Notes: generated by a model not told the origin, from the letters alone. A DNA stretch of 64,000 nt from Pelobacter propionicus DSM 2379 (GCF_000015045.1 NC_008609.1:2890001-2954000); one strand, 5' to 3'. Shown: positions 46,648 to 56,237, numbered from the stretch's first letter. Numbers and translations: made by a program.

Positions 46648-48030
46648 TTACTGTTTCCTCTTTCTTGCGTCGAGAAGAGCGGTGTGTACGGCACTGGCAT
46701 AGTTCAATTCTTTGCTCTTCGTAATACCCAGTTCCCTGGCTCTAAGGATGTGCTGCTCTGCCTCATCAAGTCTGCCAGTACTGATCAGTTCAGCCGCCAG
46801 CAGGACGTGAGGCGTGCCGAAATGCGGTGACTTGCTAATAGTGTCTTTCCAAAAGGTTACGGGTTCTGTCCAGGTATTGACCCGAAATGTCGTGGGAATT
46901 GCGAGGAGCGAGATACCGGCAAACAGGAAAATTGTGGGAATTCGCTGTAGATAACGACTTGACGCAATTGAAACCAAAAGCGCGAAACCAACCATCGGGA
47001 TATAGACATATCGCTCAGCGTATGGTGTCCAGGCAAGCCTGCCAATCATCGCGTAGAGGGGGGGAACCAGCGCCGTAACCATCAGGGCGATGGGAAAACG
47101 AAGATCCCTCCTGATAAAGAAGAGAGCGGTCAATACTACGAAAAACAATGCAAACAGGATCAGGCAGGAGGAACTATTTATTGATGAAATAACAAAACTC
47201 AAGGGAAAGGGATAGAGCATCTTCTTGACGTAAAAACCAGTTGCCGCCATGCAGTGGGCAAGCATGGCGCCTATACCGACATGGGCGGAAGCAGCCAGTG
47301 AGTCGCCGATCCCCTTATCAACGGCGATATGCAGGCCGTTTCTCAGAAAGAGATAGAACAGCAGCGACAGCATGAGGGATGCCATGATTGCCAGCGCCCT
47401 GATCTGCGTAAGTATCTTGCGCTCATTGAAGATAAATACAACTGCCGCTGCCGGGAACAGAAGCGATGACTCTTTGGAGAGCATCGAGCAGAGAAACATC
47501 AGGGACAGCGGAACCAGGAAAGAGACAGTATCGGATGCCGCCTGACGTACTAACAGCAACAGGCTGGCCAGCATGAAGAAACAACAGAGCAGATCATAAC
47601 GGGAGGAAATCCATATAACCGCCTCGGAGTTAACCGGGTGCAGTCCGAACATAAAAGCCGCAACCATGGCGCTCCGCTGCCTGACTGCATCATCATGTGT
47701 CAACCGCAGCGCCACACAGTAGACCAGCACCGAGTTGCAGACATGGATCAAAATATTGGCAAAATGCATTGCAACCGGATCACCGCGAAACAGTCTCATA
47801 TCCAGAAAAAAGGAGAGATAGGCAAGAGGGCGAAAGTATGTCGGACCGTCTCCGGAGAAGAACAGGGAAAATGACGGTTCAGTCCCCCTGATTGAGTTAA
47901 TCAAGGTCATATCATCGAGAACAAGCGCTCCGGTTCTGGTTGCCTTAAGGTAAGCGGCAAACACAGCCAGAGATATCAATAGTATGACTTTCGTGTTTAC
48001 TTTGTTTTTATTTTCAGCTCCAAGTAACAC
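46648..48030 (-). CDS. Polytopic TMTC-like membrane protein with C-terminal TPR
   Basis: 460 aa. Ten or so membrane helices begin at about residue 14. The stretch ALVLDDMTLINSI (near 36) puts acidic residues in the first loop. The motif TPYAERYVYIPMVG (near 342) matches the (A)ERYxYLP signature of TMTC-type and related bacterial membrane glycosyltransferases. The tail (about 400-460) looks like one and a half TPR repeats (LLAAELISTGRLDEAEQHIL). With the polytopic protein and the GT2 enzyme downstream it could form a protein glycosylation group. The substrate is unknown. Confidence 0.75.
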   Translation of the reverse strand: MLLGAENKNKVNTKVILLISLAVFAAYLKATRTGALVLDDMTLINSIRGTEPSFSLFFSGDGPTYFRPLAYLSFFLDMRLFRGDPVAMHFANILIHVCNSVLVYCVALRLTHDDAVRQRSAMVAAFMFGLHPVNSEAVIWISSRYDLLCCFFMLASLLLLVRQAASDTVSFLVPLSLMFLCSMLSKESSLLFPAAAVVFIFNERKILTQIRALAIMASLMLSLLFYLFLRNGLHIAVDKGIGDSLAASAHVGIGAMLAHCMAATGFYVKKMLYPFPLSFVISSINSSSCLILFALFFVVLTALFFIRRDLRFPIALMVTALVPPLYAMIGRLAWTPYAERYVYIPMVGFALLVSIASSRYLQRIPTIFLFAGISLLAIPTTFRVNTWTEPVTFWKDTISKSPHFGTPHVLLAAELISTGRLDEAEQHILRARELGITKSKELNYASAVHTALLDARKRKQ

Positions 48031-48095
48031 ACAGACACCTTTTTACTCAAACACGAAAGAACCATTCAATTTCAAGGCATCATGGCTGGCCTCAC

Positions 48096-48437
48096 TCAAG
48101 CCAGAACAATCGCATCACCAGGTGAAATTGTCATCGACTCCAGAGTTCCGGCGGGAAGTTCAAGCACGCTTGAGGATGACAGGAAAATACGTGTCAAGCG
48201 ATTTGGAGGGAGGTTATTTCTGACAGCAACAACCTTGTTTTCACCGTTAAGAAACATGACATCAATGGAGAATTTCATGCCGAAAGTATGAACCCCCTTG
48301 CAAGGATGTATTAACAATCCTTCGCCCGCGGGAAGCGAATCCCTGCCCAGAAGCCCTCTCATTCTGGCCAAAGGACTTTCCGCCACCACAAGATTGGCAA
48401 CGATGCACTCTCCGGTCGTTTCGTTAATCACTTTCAT
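48096..48437 (-). CDS. DUF192 family protein
   Basis: 113 aa. Family pattern is clear: VVAESPLARMRGLLGRDSLP, GEGLLIHPCKGVHTFGMKFS and IDVMFLNGENKVVAV, ending in LELPAGTLES. DUF192 is a small beta-rich domain widespread in bacteria and archaea with no proven activity. Most relatives carry a signal peptide, but this copy has none. It is separated from the pilus genes upstream by a terminator, so it starts or belongs to the second transcript of this strand. Confidence 0.88.
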   Translation of the reverse strand: MKVINETTGECIVANLVVAESPLARMRGLLGRDSLPAGEGLLIHPCKGVHTFGMKFSIDVMFLNGENKVVAVRNNLPPNRLTRIFLSSSSVLELPAGTLESMTISPGDAIVLA

Positions 48438-48454
48438 TGCGCTTTCCGTTTCTC

Positions 48455-48494
48455 AAAAACACCTCAGCCGCCCTCATGGTAGTGGGCGGCTGAG
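48455..48494 (-). terminator. Rho-independent terminator closing the Tad operon
   Basis: CTCAGCCGCCC and GGGCGGCTGAG form an 11-bp stem (48463-48494). On the minus strand it is followed by GTGTTTTTGAG. It lies 15 bp beyond the 27-aa peptide gene. Confidence 0.8.
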
Positions 48495-48509
48495 CGCAGG
48501 CACGAGAAA

Positions 48510-48593
48510 TCATTTTTTTCCAAGCTTGACATAAATAAGAGCCAGCTCAACCGCGATAACCATCAAAACTATAGAGTTAAAGTCAATTGGCAT
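48510..48593 (-). CDS. 27-aa membrane peptide at the end of the Tad operon
   Basis: A short frame with a very strong ribosome site (GGGAGGAGGTGAACCT) ahead of the ATG at 48593. The product begins MPIDFNSIVLMVIAVELALI and ends YVKLGKK: one membrane helix with a short acidic start and a basic end. It starts 22 bp after tadC and is followed by the operon terminator, so it is transcribed with the pilus genes. Peptides of this size are often left out of annotations. No function can be read from it; a regulatory or stabilising role for the TadB/TadC platform is possible. Confidence 0.7.
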   Translation of the reverse strand: MPIDFNSIVLMVIAVELALIYVKLGKK

Positions 48594-48615
48594 TAGGTTC
48601 ACCTCCTCCCTTGTA

Positions 48616-49524
48616 TCATTTAAAGATATCCATAAGTTTGAAGAATGCCGGACCAATCAGAATGATCATCAATGCCGGGAAGATAAAAAGGATCAGGGGA
48701 AACAGTATTTTGATCGCCGTCTTTGCGGCTCGCTCCTCGGCGATCTGTCTCCGCTTGGTTCGCAGTGAATCGGAATGTACCCTCAAGGCCAGGCTCAGGC
48801 TTGTACCGAAGCGCTCGGTCTGCACCAGCATGGTGACAAAAGCCCGGACATCCTCAACATCCGTCCGCTCAGCCATGTCCCTCAAGGCATCGCCCCTCGG
48901 CTTGCCGGCACGGATCTCACGCGCCGCGATCTTCAGCTCTTCCGCAAGCGGATTGCCCTTGAATTGCGGGCTCTCGCAGGCGCGGTTGAGGGCCGCATCA
49001 ATACCCAGCCCCGCCTCCACGCTCACGGTCAGTAAGTCAAGTATGTCCGGCAGGGTATGGAATATCTCGGTCTTACGATTGTTCACCTTGTACATGAGCC
49101 AGCCACTGGGCAACAGGAATCCGGCAATCGCAAGGCCCGTAGTATACAGGAGCGGTTCCGGTTCCATCAAAACCCCCTTTGGCAGAGCATACGTAAAGAT
49201 GTAGATCCCCGGAAGGATCAGCGCCAGGGCCAACTTGCTTCCCAGGAACAGATACAGAGATTCCTTTCGAAAGCCCGCCGCCACCAACATCCTGGTGTAT
49301 TTTGTCTGTTCCTTTGCAGCAACCGGAAGCTTTGCGCCCAGGTCTTCGATGGTAATCCTCCACCACGGCTTGTCCTCAGAGAAAGTGGTAGAAGCCTGCT
49401 TTTCGGGCATCATCTTTTCAAGGCGCTCCTGAAGTTCCCCCTTCTTTGTCAGCAAGGGATAAAGCGCCAGAGAAACAACCATTGCCACGGACAAAAAGAT
49501 AAAACCTGTGATTACGATGAGCAT
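48616..49524 (-). CDS. tadC: Tad pilus inner-membrane platform protein TadC
   Basis: 302 aa. A type II secretion F-domain protein with membrane helices at about 2-22, 100-118, 124-144 and 270-292, and the F-domain motif GLGIDAALNRACES with the following ALRDMAERTDVEDVRAFVTML. TadB and TadC form the inner-membrane base on which the TadA ATPase works to assemble the Flp pilus. Its start lies 10 bp after the end of tadB. Confidence 0.92.
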   Translation of the reverse strand: MLIVITGFIFLSVAMVVSLALYPLLTKKGELQERLEKMMPEKQASTTFSEDKPWWRITIEDLGAKLPVAAKEQTKYTRMLVAAGFRKESLYLFLGSKLALALILPGIYIFTYALPKGVLMEPEPLLYTTGLAIAGFLLPSGWLMYKVNNRKTEIFHTLPDILDLLTVSVEAGLGIDAALNRACESPQFKGNPLAEELKIAAREIRAGKPRGDALRDMAERTDVEDVRAFVTMLVQTERFGTSLSLALRVHSDSLRTKRRQIAEERAAKTAIKILFPLILFIFPALMIILIGPAFFKLMDIFK

Positions 49525-49534
49525 GATAGCTTCC

Positions 49535-50500
49535 TTAAATCCGGATGTTTATGATCCGCCGGATGAACAGAAAACCGATGATCTGGGAGATAATCGCATA
49601 GGCGATGGCATAATGCCCCTTTGTCTCTTTCATAAAGACATCCTCATAGCCCGGCAACATGACGTACTGGAGGAAAAAGAAGGCAAAGATGGGCAGGGCA
49701 ACCAGAATATACCCCGACATGCGTCCCTGCGCGGTATATACCTGCACCTGCCGCCTCAGCTTGATCCTCTCCCTGATGGTTGCGGCAAGCTTGTCCAAAA
49801 TTTCGGACAGATTGCCGCCGCTTTCCGCGTGAATCGTTATGACCGTGACAAAAAAACGGAGATCAAGGCTATCCATCCTCTGCAGCATGCCGCCAAGCGC
49901 ATCCGTGATCCTCAGCCCCAGCTTCTGCTGTTCATAGGCGGCCCTGAAGAGTCCGCCCAGCGGTTCCGGTGTCTCGCTTCCCACAAGCTCGACTGCGCTG
50001 GTCAGGGAATGCCCGGCCCTGAGCGATCGGGCGATCATGGTGAGAGCGTCGGGGAGCTGTTCCGTAAAGGAGCTGTACCTCTTTTTCCTGACATTCGAGA
50101 CATAGACGCAGGCGCCCACAAGAACGCAGGCAGCCACAAACGCCGCAAACAGGAGGCTGGGCCTGAATATGAACGCGACAAGGAAACTCAGTAAAACAGC
50201 CAAGACAATCACAAGCAGAAAGGTAAGCGGCTGAATCTTGAATCCGCATTGGTCAAGATAGATGTCCAAGCGCTTCATGAACGGAATGCGGCTGACAAAA
50301 GTCTCGAACGGTGTCGCCTCTTTCAGCAGTTCCGCGCGGAGATCTTCAGGAATGCTCTCGTATCTGGCATCCAGGGACATCCGCCGCAAACGTCTCTTCA
50401 ACTCGGCGGCGGGAGACTCTTTCACGGCGGTAAGCCAGAAATAGATAGCCATCACCGCGACAAACACCGCAAAAAAAGCCAGAAAGACAGCAAGTAACAC
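49535..50500 (-). CDS. tadB: Tad pilus inner-membrane platform protein TadB
   Basis: 321 aa with a GTG start after AGGTGG. Membrane helices are at about 1-24, 95-115, 118-135 and 270-290. The F domain shows LPDALTMIARSLRAGHSLTSA, the pattern by which TadB is recognised, and ESGGNLSEILDKLAATIRER. It pairs with TadC and is encoded 10 bp from both tadA and tadC. Confidence 0.92.
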   Translation of the reverse strand: MLLAVFLAFFAVFVAVMAIYFWLTAVKESPAAELKRRLRRMSLDARYESIPEDLRAELLKEATPFETFVSRIPFMKRLDIYLDQCGFKIQPLTFLLVIVLAVLLSFLVAFIFRPSLLFAAFVAACVLVGACVYVSNVRKKRYSSFTEQLPDALTMIARSLRAGHSLTSAVELVGSETPEPLGGLFRAAYEQQKLGLRITDALGGMLQRMDSLDLRFFVTVITIHAESGGNLSEILDKLAATIRERIKLRRQVQVYTAQGRMSGYILVALPIFAFFFLQYVMLPGYEDVFMKETKGHYAIAYAIISQIIGFLFIRRIINIRI

Positions 50501-50510
50501 TGGTCACCAC

Positions 50511-51824
50511 CTACCTTTCAAAAATTCCAGCCGGAAGATCGAAACCATAGACCTTGAAGCGTTCAGCGAAACGTGGCCGGACTCCGGTCGGTCGGTACGT
50601 ACCCACGATATTCCCGTCACTGTCGACCCCCTTCTGATCGAAAACGAAAATATCCTGCATGACAATGGTATCCCCTTCCAGCCCGTTGATCTCGGTCAGC
50701 TTGACGATCTTTCTCGTTCCGTCGGCAAAGCGGACCAGTTGCACGACGATGTTTATTGCCGACGCGATCTGTTCGCGGATAGCCTTCTGTGGCAGATCCA
50801 TGCCAGCCATCAGCACCATGGTTTCCAGTCGCGCCATCGCGTCCCGGGTGGAGTTGGAGTGGATCGTGGAGAGCGAACCGTCGTGTCCGGTGTTCATGGC
50901 CTGGAGCATGTCCAGCGCCTCACCGCCGCGCACCTCGCCGATGATGATCCTGTCCGGCCTCATCCTGAGCGAGTTCCTGACAAGGTCACGCTGGGTAACC
51001 TCGCCCCTCCCCTCGATATTGGGCGGCCTGGTTTCCAGCCTGACCACATGCTCCTGTTTCAGGTGGAGTTCGGCGGAGTCCTCGATGGAGATGATCCGTT
51101 CCGTGGAAGGGATGTTTTCGGAGAGCACGTTCAGAAGCGTTGTCTTACCTGTACCGGTACCGCCCGATATCAGGATATTGAGACGGGTCTTCACCGCACC
51201 TTCAAGGATCTTGAACATCTTGTCGTCCAGTGCCCCCAGGCGCAACAGATCACCAATTCTGAGAGGTTCGACACCAAAGCGACGAATGGAGAGGGCCGGC
51301 CCGTCAATGGCCAGCGGAGGAATGATGGCGTTGACGCGGGAGCCATCGGGCAGACGGGCATCCACATAGGGAGACGACTCGTCGATCCTCCTGCCAACCT
51401 TGGAGACGATCCTCTCGATGATCTGCAGCAGATGCGCGTTATCCCTGAATACAATATCGGTTTTGTGAAGCTTGCCGAAACGCTCCACATAGATATTCGA
51501 GCAGCTGTTTACCAGGATGTCCGAAATATCCGGGTCGGCCAGCAACGGCTCCAACGGTCCAAGGCCGAAGGTCTCGTGCTGGATCTCAATAATCAGACGT
51601 TCCTTTTCCTGCTGGTTCAGGGGAACACCTTCCTCGGCGATCAGGCTTTCGACGATGTAACCGATTTCCCGCGTCAGGTCATTGCCCCTGAGCTGTTCCA
51701 GCTTACTGATATCGACACGTTCAATCAGAGTTCGGTGAATTTTGGTTTTCAGCTCCTGGAAAAACGGAACGGAACCAGACACATTGATTCTTCCGGGGTC
51801 GGATGGATAGTTTTGGAATGGCAT
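50511..51824 (-). CDS. tadA: Tad pilus assembly ATPase TadA/CpaF
   Basis: 437 aa. A secretion ATPase of the GspE/VirB11 superfamily: Walker [13 protein letters not shown] (near 223), the Asp box and Walker B in [17 protein letters not shown] (near 287), a His box [20 protein letters not shown] (near 302-321), and the N-terminal helical domain with [15 protein letters not shown]. It powers assembly and sometimes retraction of Flp pili. The ribosome site GGAG precedes the ATG at 51824. Confidence 0.95.
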   Translation of the reverse strand: MPFQNYPSDPGRINVSGSVPFFQELKTKIHRTLIERVDISKLEQLRGNDLTREIGYIVESLIAEEGVPLNQQEKERLIIEIQHETFGLGPLEPLLADPDISDILVNSCSNIYVERFGKLHKTDIVFRDNAHLLQIIERIVSKVGRRIDESSPYVDARLPDGSRVNAIIPPLAIDGPALSIRRFGVEPLRIGDLLRLGALDDKMFKILEGAVKTRLNILISGGTGTGKTTLLNVLSENIPSTERIISIEDSAELHLKQEHVVRLETRPPNIEGRGEVTQRDLVRNSLRMRPDRIIIGEVRGGEALDMLQAMNTGHDGSLSTIHSNSTRDAMARLETMVLMAGMDLPQKAIREQIASAINIVVQLVRFADGTRKIVKLTEINGLEGDTIVMQDIFVFDQKGVDSDGNIVGTYRPTGVRPRFAERFKVYGFDLPAGIFER

Positions 51825-51864
51825 AAGGTCAACTCCAGCCGTTATGAGTTACAGGATGCATACG

Positions 51865-52986
51865 CTACTTCAGCAGTTCGGCCAGCTGAACTATGGCCTT
51901 ACTGACCGCCGACCTGGGGTACAGCTTGACAATCGGCACCCCCTTATTGATTGATTCAACGACATCCTTGTACTCGTTGGGTATTGTGTGAAAGACCTTC
52001 CAGTCAAGGACCTTCTGGGCATCTTCAATGCTTATGTCGGCACGGGGAATATACCTGTTGACGATCAGTTTCACCTTTCCCCTCTGAAAGCCTTTTCTTT
52101 CAAAACTGGCGACATACCGTTTCGTGTTTTTCAGGCCGGGAAGGTTCATGACCGTAGTGTACAGGATGTGATCCGACGACTCGAATACCGACACGTTCCC
52201 CCCAACGATATGCCCGCCGGTATCAATGATAACGTAGGCAAACATTTCACTGAGAACATGCAGGATTCGGGTAAGCTGTTCAGGGGTAACTTCGCTTGAT
52301 TCATCAACTTCCAGCGGTTCGGTGAGCACGGACATGCCCAGGGGATGCTGGGTCATGACCGACGCCAGAAAGTTGGAGTCGAGACGGGAGATATTCTTAG
52401 TGACGCTGCTCAGGGTGTAGGTTGGATTGATATTGAGGAAGGTTGCCACATCGCCGCTGAACAGGTTCAGGTCGATCAGGGCAACATTGGCACTCTCCGT
52501 CGCAAGGCAGGTGGCCAGATTGACCGCAATGGTCGTGGTTCCCATGCCACCCAGCGGGTTATAGACGGTAATGACCTTTCCCTTCTGCTTCACGTTATCG
52601 CTCATCGGCATCCAGATCCTGCCGACTTTCTGAATGGCATCCCGAAGGGCAGAAGTCTGCAGGGGGTGGAACAGATACTCGATGGCGCCGGCGCGCATGA
52701 GGCCCAAAACCCACTCGGTGGTGTTGTTGTCAGCCGTCACGAAAACGGAGACGCGCGGAAATGTTGATACGATGTAGCCGACTTCCTTGACACCCTTTTC
52801 CAGGTCATCCACATGCAGGATCACGACCATGGGGTTTGTTCTCTGAATTACCTTGAGACCTTCCAGAAAACTGTCGGCAACGCCCACCACCTTGAGCACA
52901 TCACCGTACTGTTTCTGGAGTGTCTCCAGAGCGCTGATTGAGGCCGGGGCGGTGTCTATGAGAAGAAGGGTTATGTGAGGTGACAT
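51865..52986 (-). CDS. cpaE: CpaE/TadZ-like pilus localisation ATPase
   Basis: 373 aa from the ATG at 52986; the frame is open to a TTG at 53010. An N-terminal receiver-like domain (about 1-125, LLLIDTAPASISALETLQKQ and a pseudo-phosphoacceptor region HVDDLE) precedes a ParA/MinD-type ATPase domain with a variant Walker A, YNPLGGMGTTTIAVNLA: the signature lysine of the deviant Walker A (KGGxGKT) is replaced. TadZ/CpaE proteins place the pilus machine at the pole. The absent lysine suggests weak or no ATP hydrolysis, which is common in this family. Confidence 0.9.
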   Translation of the reverse strand: MSPHITLLLIDTAPASISALETLQKQYGDVLKVVGVADSFLEGLKVIQRTNPMVVILHVDDLEKGVKEVGYIVSTFPRVSVFVTADNNTTEWVLGLMRAGAIEYLFHPLQTSALRDAIQKVGRIWMPMSDNVKQKGKVITVYNPLGGMGTTTIAVNLATCLATESANVALIDLNLFSGDVATFLNINPTYTLSSVTKNISRLDSNFLASVMTQHPLGMSVLTEPLEVDESSEVTPEQLTRILHVLSEMFAYVIIDTGGHIVGGNVSVFESSDHILYTTVMNLPGLKNTKRYVASFERKGFQRGKVKLIVNRYIPRADISIEDAQKVLDWKVFHTIPNEYKDVVESINKGVPIVKLYPRSAVSKAIVQLAELLK

Positions 52987-53022
52987 AAATAAAACAACCT
53001 TTCTCGGCAAATGCTTAATAGA

Positions 53023-54186
53023 CTATTCTTGTACAAGTACAACCCGGCGTGCGGGAAAAAATGAACCAGAAGAATCGCAATCAACACACTGATACTTGTC
53101 AATAATCATTTTGTTATGAATTTCACTGGTCTTAAAACCATATTTTGTTGCAATACTATTACATACATTAGATGGTGCCGAATATAAAGATGAGCAAGGA
53201 GCTTTGATACTGCCAGAACCGCACCCTTTTGTACATATAGCCATAACGTGTATCGATGCATAACCTATTATTGGTTTAGGATCCCATGCATTACCCTGAG
53301 CCCCTGGTGGGCATGATTGAGTAATAGGAACAACCATCCACCACCCTGGTGTATTTACACCATTTGCAATGGTAATAGTATCCTTATTACCTGAATCAAA
53401 GTACGGGTTGTACATCTGTGACTCAAGATTACACAAACTATTAGCCTGAGCACCCATGCTGGAGTATATGGTTTCTCCGCATGCAGTCTTGCTTATATTG
53501 TTCTGACTGCAAATAAGATCACGAACATCTGACGTTGACGTTACATTAGAATCATACGATGTCCATGCGTATATATTGACCGAAGGTGTAGATGGGCCTG
53601 TGTCCATAAGAACAGGAGGTGTAAACTCTTTCAGACCAGATGGGATCCCCCCCTGACAGAAATCAGGGCAAAGAGCGATTGAAGAGGTCGCCCTTGCGGG
53701 AATAGCAGCGGTAGCAATGGCTGCGGCACCCATCTTATCCCAGCCGAAAAGTCTGCCGAAAATGATCGGAACCTGACCACCTGCCGAAGCAGTATCACGT
53801 GCTGCCCTGACCTGTATTGCGTTAATCGGTGACCCACCCGATGTATAGTGGTTGTCCCAGTAACCAAAAGTAATATCACTGCTCTTGTCGATAATAATAT
53901 TCTGACCGGCTGACTTGTTAGCCAGAGCAAACTGGGCAGCCTTATCCCGCGCTGCTGCCTCATCGTCTGCAGTAGGCTCAAGACCGTCATCCCTGATAAG
54001 CATAGCCGCACCAGCCAGCGCCGCTGCGTCGGCCGCATTTTGCAGTTGCCCCTTGGCCACGTACATGTAGCTGAAATCCATCGCCATGGCGGCAAACAGC
54101 AGTACAACCGGAAGCAACACCACAAACCAGACAACAACGAAGCCTTTGTTCTTGTTCGAAGAAGCTATTTTGTCATCGGTATCCAT
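53023..54186 (-). CDS. tadG: TadG-like pilus-associated protein
   Basis: 387 aa. The N-terminus KGFVVVWFVVLLPVVLLFAA is the hydrophobic Tad-type segment with a Gly processing-like site, and the Tad_N pattern YVAKGQLQNAADAAALAGA follows. The remainder is a secreted domain with many cysteines (at least fourteen), unlike the usual TadG, which ends in a von Willebrand A domain with a metal site; no MIDAS motif was found here. Base composition drops in this gene (more A+T than its neighbours). It overlaps the end of the secretin gene by 22 bp. It is probably a minor pilus component or adhesin. Confidence 0.8.
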   Translation of the reverse strand: MDTDDKIASSNKNKGFVVVWFVVLLPVVLLFAAMAMDFSYMYVAKGQLQNAADAAALAGAAMLIRDDGLEPTADDEAAARDKAAQFALANKSAGQNIIIDKSSDITFGYWDNHYTSGGSPINAIQVRAARDTASAGGQVPIIFGRLFGWDKMGAAAIATAAIPARATSSIALCPDFCQGGIPSGLKEFTPPVLMDTGPSTPSVNIYAWTSYDSNVTSTSDVRDLICSQNNISKTACGETIYSSMGAQANSLCNLESQMYNPYFDSGNKDTITIANGVNTPGWWMVVPITQSCPPGAQGNAWDPKPIIGYASIHVMAICTKGCGSGSIKAPCSSLYSAPSNVCNSIATKYGFKTSEIHNKMIIDKYQCVDCDSSGSFFPARRVVLVQE

Positions 54187-55325
54187 TGGAACTCCTTCTC
54201 CTGCTCAGGAGTAAGCTGCTTGTCCGTCGGCAGCTCAACCTTGACCCCCGGCACCTCGGGCATGACCAGCTTTGGGGTGATGAAAAACACCAGCTCCGTT
54301 TCTTTCTGTTCATTCTCCGTAGTTCTAAACAGAGCCCCCAGTATGGGTATGTCGCCCAGCAGCGGGACCTTTGAAATACTCTTATACGTCTCATCACGGA
54401 GCAGTCCGGCCAGGACAAGGCTTTCACCATCCCTCAACTCCGCCGAAGTCTTGATTGTTCTGGTGTCTATTACGGGATAACCGTTTGTCTCAAGAGTTCC
54501 CTGAATATTGCTCACCTCAACTGGATCGAGTTCAAGGGCAATGGTGCCGCTCTCCATGACAAATGGCTTGAAATTCAGTTTGACCCCTACTTCCTCCCAC
54601 CTGATACTTGGAGTCGAAGTACTTCCTGTGTTTTCAAGCACACTGAATGGTATTCTGCTGCCGGCAAAAAACTCTCCCTTCTGACCGCTTTTCACCACAA
54701 GATTCGGCTCGGCAAGGATTTTTGCCATGCCCTTGGTTGCCAACGCTTTTATCACCGCACTGACACCACTCGGGAAGTGCGTAATGCCCATGGTATAGGG
54801 ATTAAGACTGCTAAAACCGTCAATTATTCCGTTGGCTGTACTGATTGTGCCGTCGCCTGACGCACTGGTTGAGCTGGTTGAGGGAGCTCCGATCATATTG
54901 GAAAAACCATTGGCATTTTGATTTTTAACCAGAAAGCTGACACCGAGGTTTTTCAGTGCGGTCTTGTCGATCTGCGCCACCTTCACCTGCAAGAGCACCT
55001 GCTGGGAATCGTCAATATTCGTGTTGCCTACCACATTAACATCGAAGAAGAGCGGCTTTTCGCCCCCTTTTTCCCAGACAATCAGGGACGTGGCGCCGAG
55101 AGCCAAGCCATTCAGCTGAATCTGTCGCGGCGTTATCAGCAGCAGGTCAGCTATGGCAGGGTTAGCGATGGAAACCCTTTCCGCCGGATTTTTCAGATTG
55201 ACCAGCACGCTCTTGTTGACAATCACCTGTGTCCGGACTCCGGCAAGGGCAATCCCCGACAGCAGCATAACCGCGATGGCAAGAAGGACAGGGAACAATA
55301 CAATTGACTTTCCGGAACGTTTCAT
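54165..55325 (-). CDS. cpaC: Tad secretin (CpaC/RcpA)
   Basis: 386 aa from the ATG at 55325, after the ribosome site GAGGTGACAG; a GTG three codons earlier is also open. Signal peptide (about 1-28), N-terminal BON-like/N0 domain (QVIVNKSVLVNLKNPAERVS) and the secretin core (about 180-370) with VKSGQKGEFFAGSRIPFSV and the terminal signature region LVLAGLLRDETYKSISKVPLLGDIPILG (near 309-336), which forms the outer-membrane ring wall. It is the pore by which the Flp pilus crosses the outer membrane. Confidence 0.94.
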   Translation of the reverse strand: MKRSGKSIVLFPVLLAIAVMLLSGIALAGVRTQVIVNKSVLVNLKNPAERVSIANPAIADLLLITPRQIQLNGLALGATSLIVWEKGGEKPLFFDVNVVGNTNIDDSQQVLLQVKVAQIDKTALKNLGVSFLVKNQNANGFSNMIGAPSTSSTSASGDGTISTANGIIDGFSSLNPYTMGITHFPSGVSAVIKALATKGMAKILAEPNLVVKSGQKGEFFAGSRIPFSVLENTGSTSTPSIRWEEVGVKLNFKPFVMESGTIALELDPVEVSNIQGTLETNGYPVIDTRTIKTSAELRDGESLVLAGLLRDETYKSISKVPLLGDIPILGALFRTTENEQKETELVFFITPKLVMPEVPGVKVELPTDKQLTPEQEKEFQWIPMTK

Positions 55326-55361
55326 ATCTGTCACCTCATGAAAAAGGGTAGCATTCTTGGC

Positions 55362-56237
55362 TCAGTACTGTTTCGACGTCCTGTTTGTCCCCTTGATAAT
55401 CTCAACGGTGTCGACCTGCGGCGGCGGAAAGTACCTGACCGCTTGCTGCCGCGCCACAGCCTGCTTGCGCGGCGCAGCCGACCTCGGGGCGGAAGACTGC
55501 ATTGCCGGACGCACCGCCCCCAGCACCTTGGCTATTGTCGCGCCTCTGCTTTCGACCAGCGCCGAATCCCTGATACCCCGCAGCAGCATCTGGAGCGATC
55601 CCTTGCTGGAGGCAACCACCAGCTTTTCTGCGTCCTCGGGAGTCAGGTCAATGGTAACGGTAGGCACGACAACCGGCTTGCCGTCCTTCTGCTCAGTTAT
55701 CTGCCCGGTGGCCAGGATCGGCACATTCTGGAGCACTATTTTGCTTATGGTGGCGTTTGGGTCGTTACTGCCGGGAGGGATTGTGGTGAGAACAACATCT
55801 ACCTTGTTGTGGGGTGAGAGGAAACCGGCCACGCCGGCTACCTCGTTAACAGCGACGGTAACGGCGCGATGCCCGTCCGGGATGATGTAGGTCATGATAC
55901 CCGCGCCGGGAGCGCCGTCCCTGGGCATGAGCTTGGCTTCCGTCAGCGGCTCTCCCGGGCCGATCGGCCTGATACTTATTCTGTCAATCAGCGCCTTTGT
56001 GTCCGTAAAGCTGCCGGGAGGGATGCTTGTCGCCGGCCAGGCCATCATCTTCAGGTGTGTTGTGTTCAGCTTGCTGCCGACCGGGATATCCGCGCTAGCC
56101 ACAACGATGCCCTTACCCTTGCCGGCTTCGGTCTCTTTGCTTTTCTTGGAAAGATAATCGTACACCAGCCAGGAAGCAACGCCGGCCAGAACAAGCGCAA
56201 CAACCGCAACTGTAGTAACCGCTTTGAGACGAGTCAT
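55362..56237 (-). CDS. cpaB: Flp pilus assembly protein CpaB
   Basis: 291 aa. An N-terminal membrane anchor (about 7-27) is followed by the SAF domain (about 45-110, VVASADIPVGSKLNTTHLKM) and the RcpC/CpaB domain (VTVAVNEVAGVAGFLSPHNK and VDVVLTTIPP). CpaB is a periplasmic partner of the secretin. GGAGG stands 5 bp ahead of the ATG. Its stop is 36 bp from the secretin start. Confidence 0.93.
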   Translation of the reverse strand: MTRLKAVTTVAVVALVLAGVASWLVYDYLSKKSKETEAGKGKGIVVASADIPVGSKLNTTHLKMMAWPATSIPPGSFTDTKALIDRISIRPIGPGEPLTEAKLMPRDGAPGAGIMTYIIPDGHRAVTVAVNEVAGVAGFLSPHNKVDVVLTTIPPGSNDPNATISKIVLQNVPILATGQITEQKDGKPVVVPTVTIDLTPEDAEKLVVASSKGSLQMLLRGIRDSALVESRGATIAKVLGAVRPAMQSSAPRSAAPRKQAVARQQAVRYFPPPQVDTVEIIKGTNRTSKQY

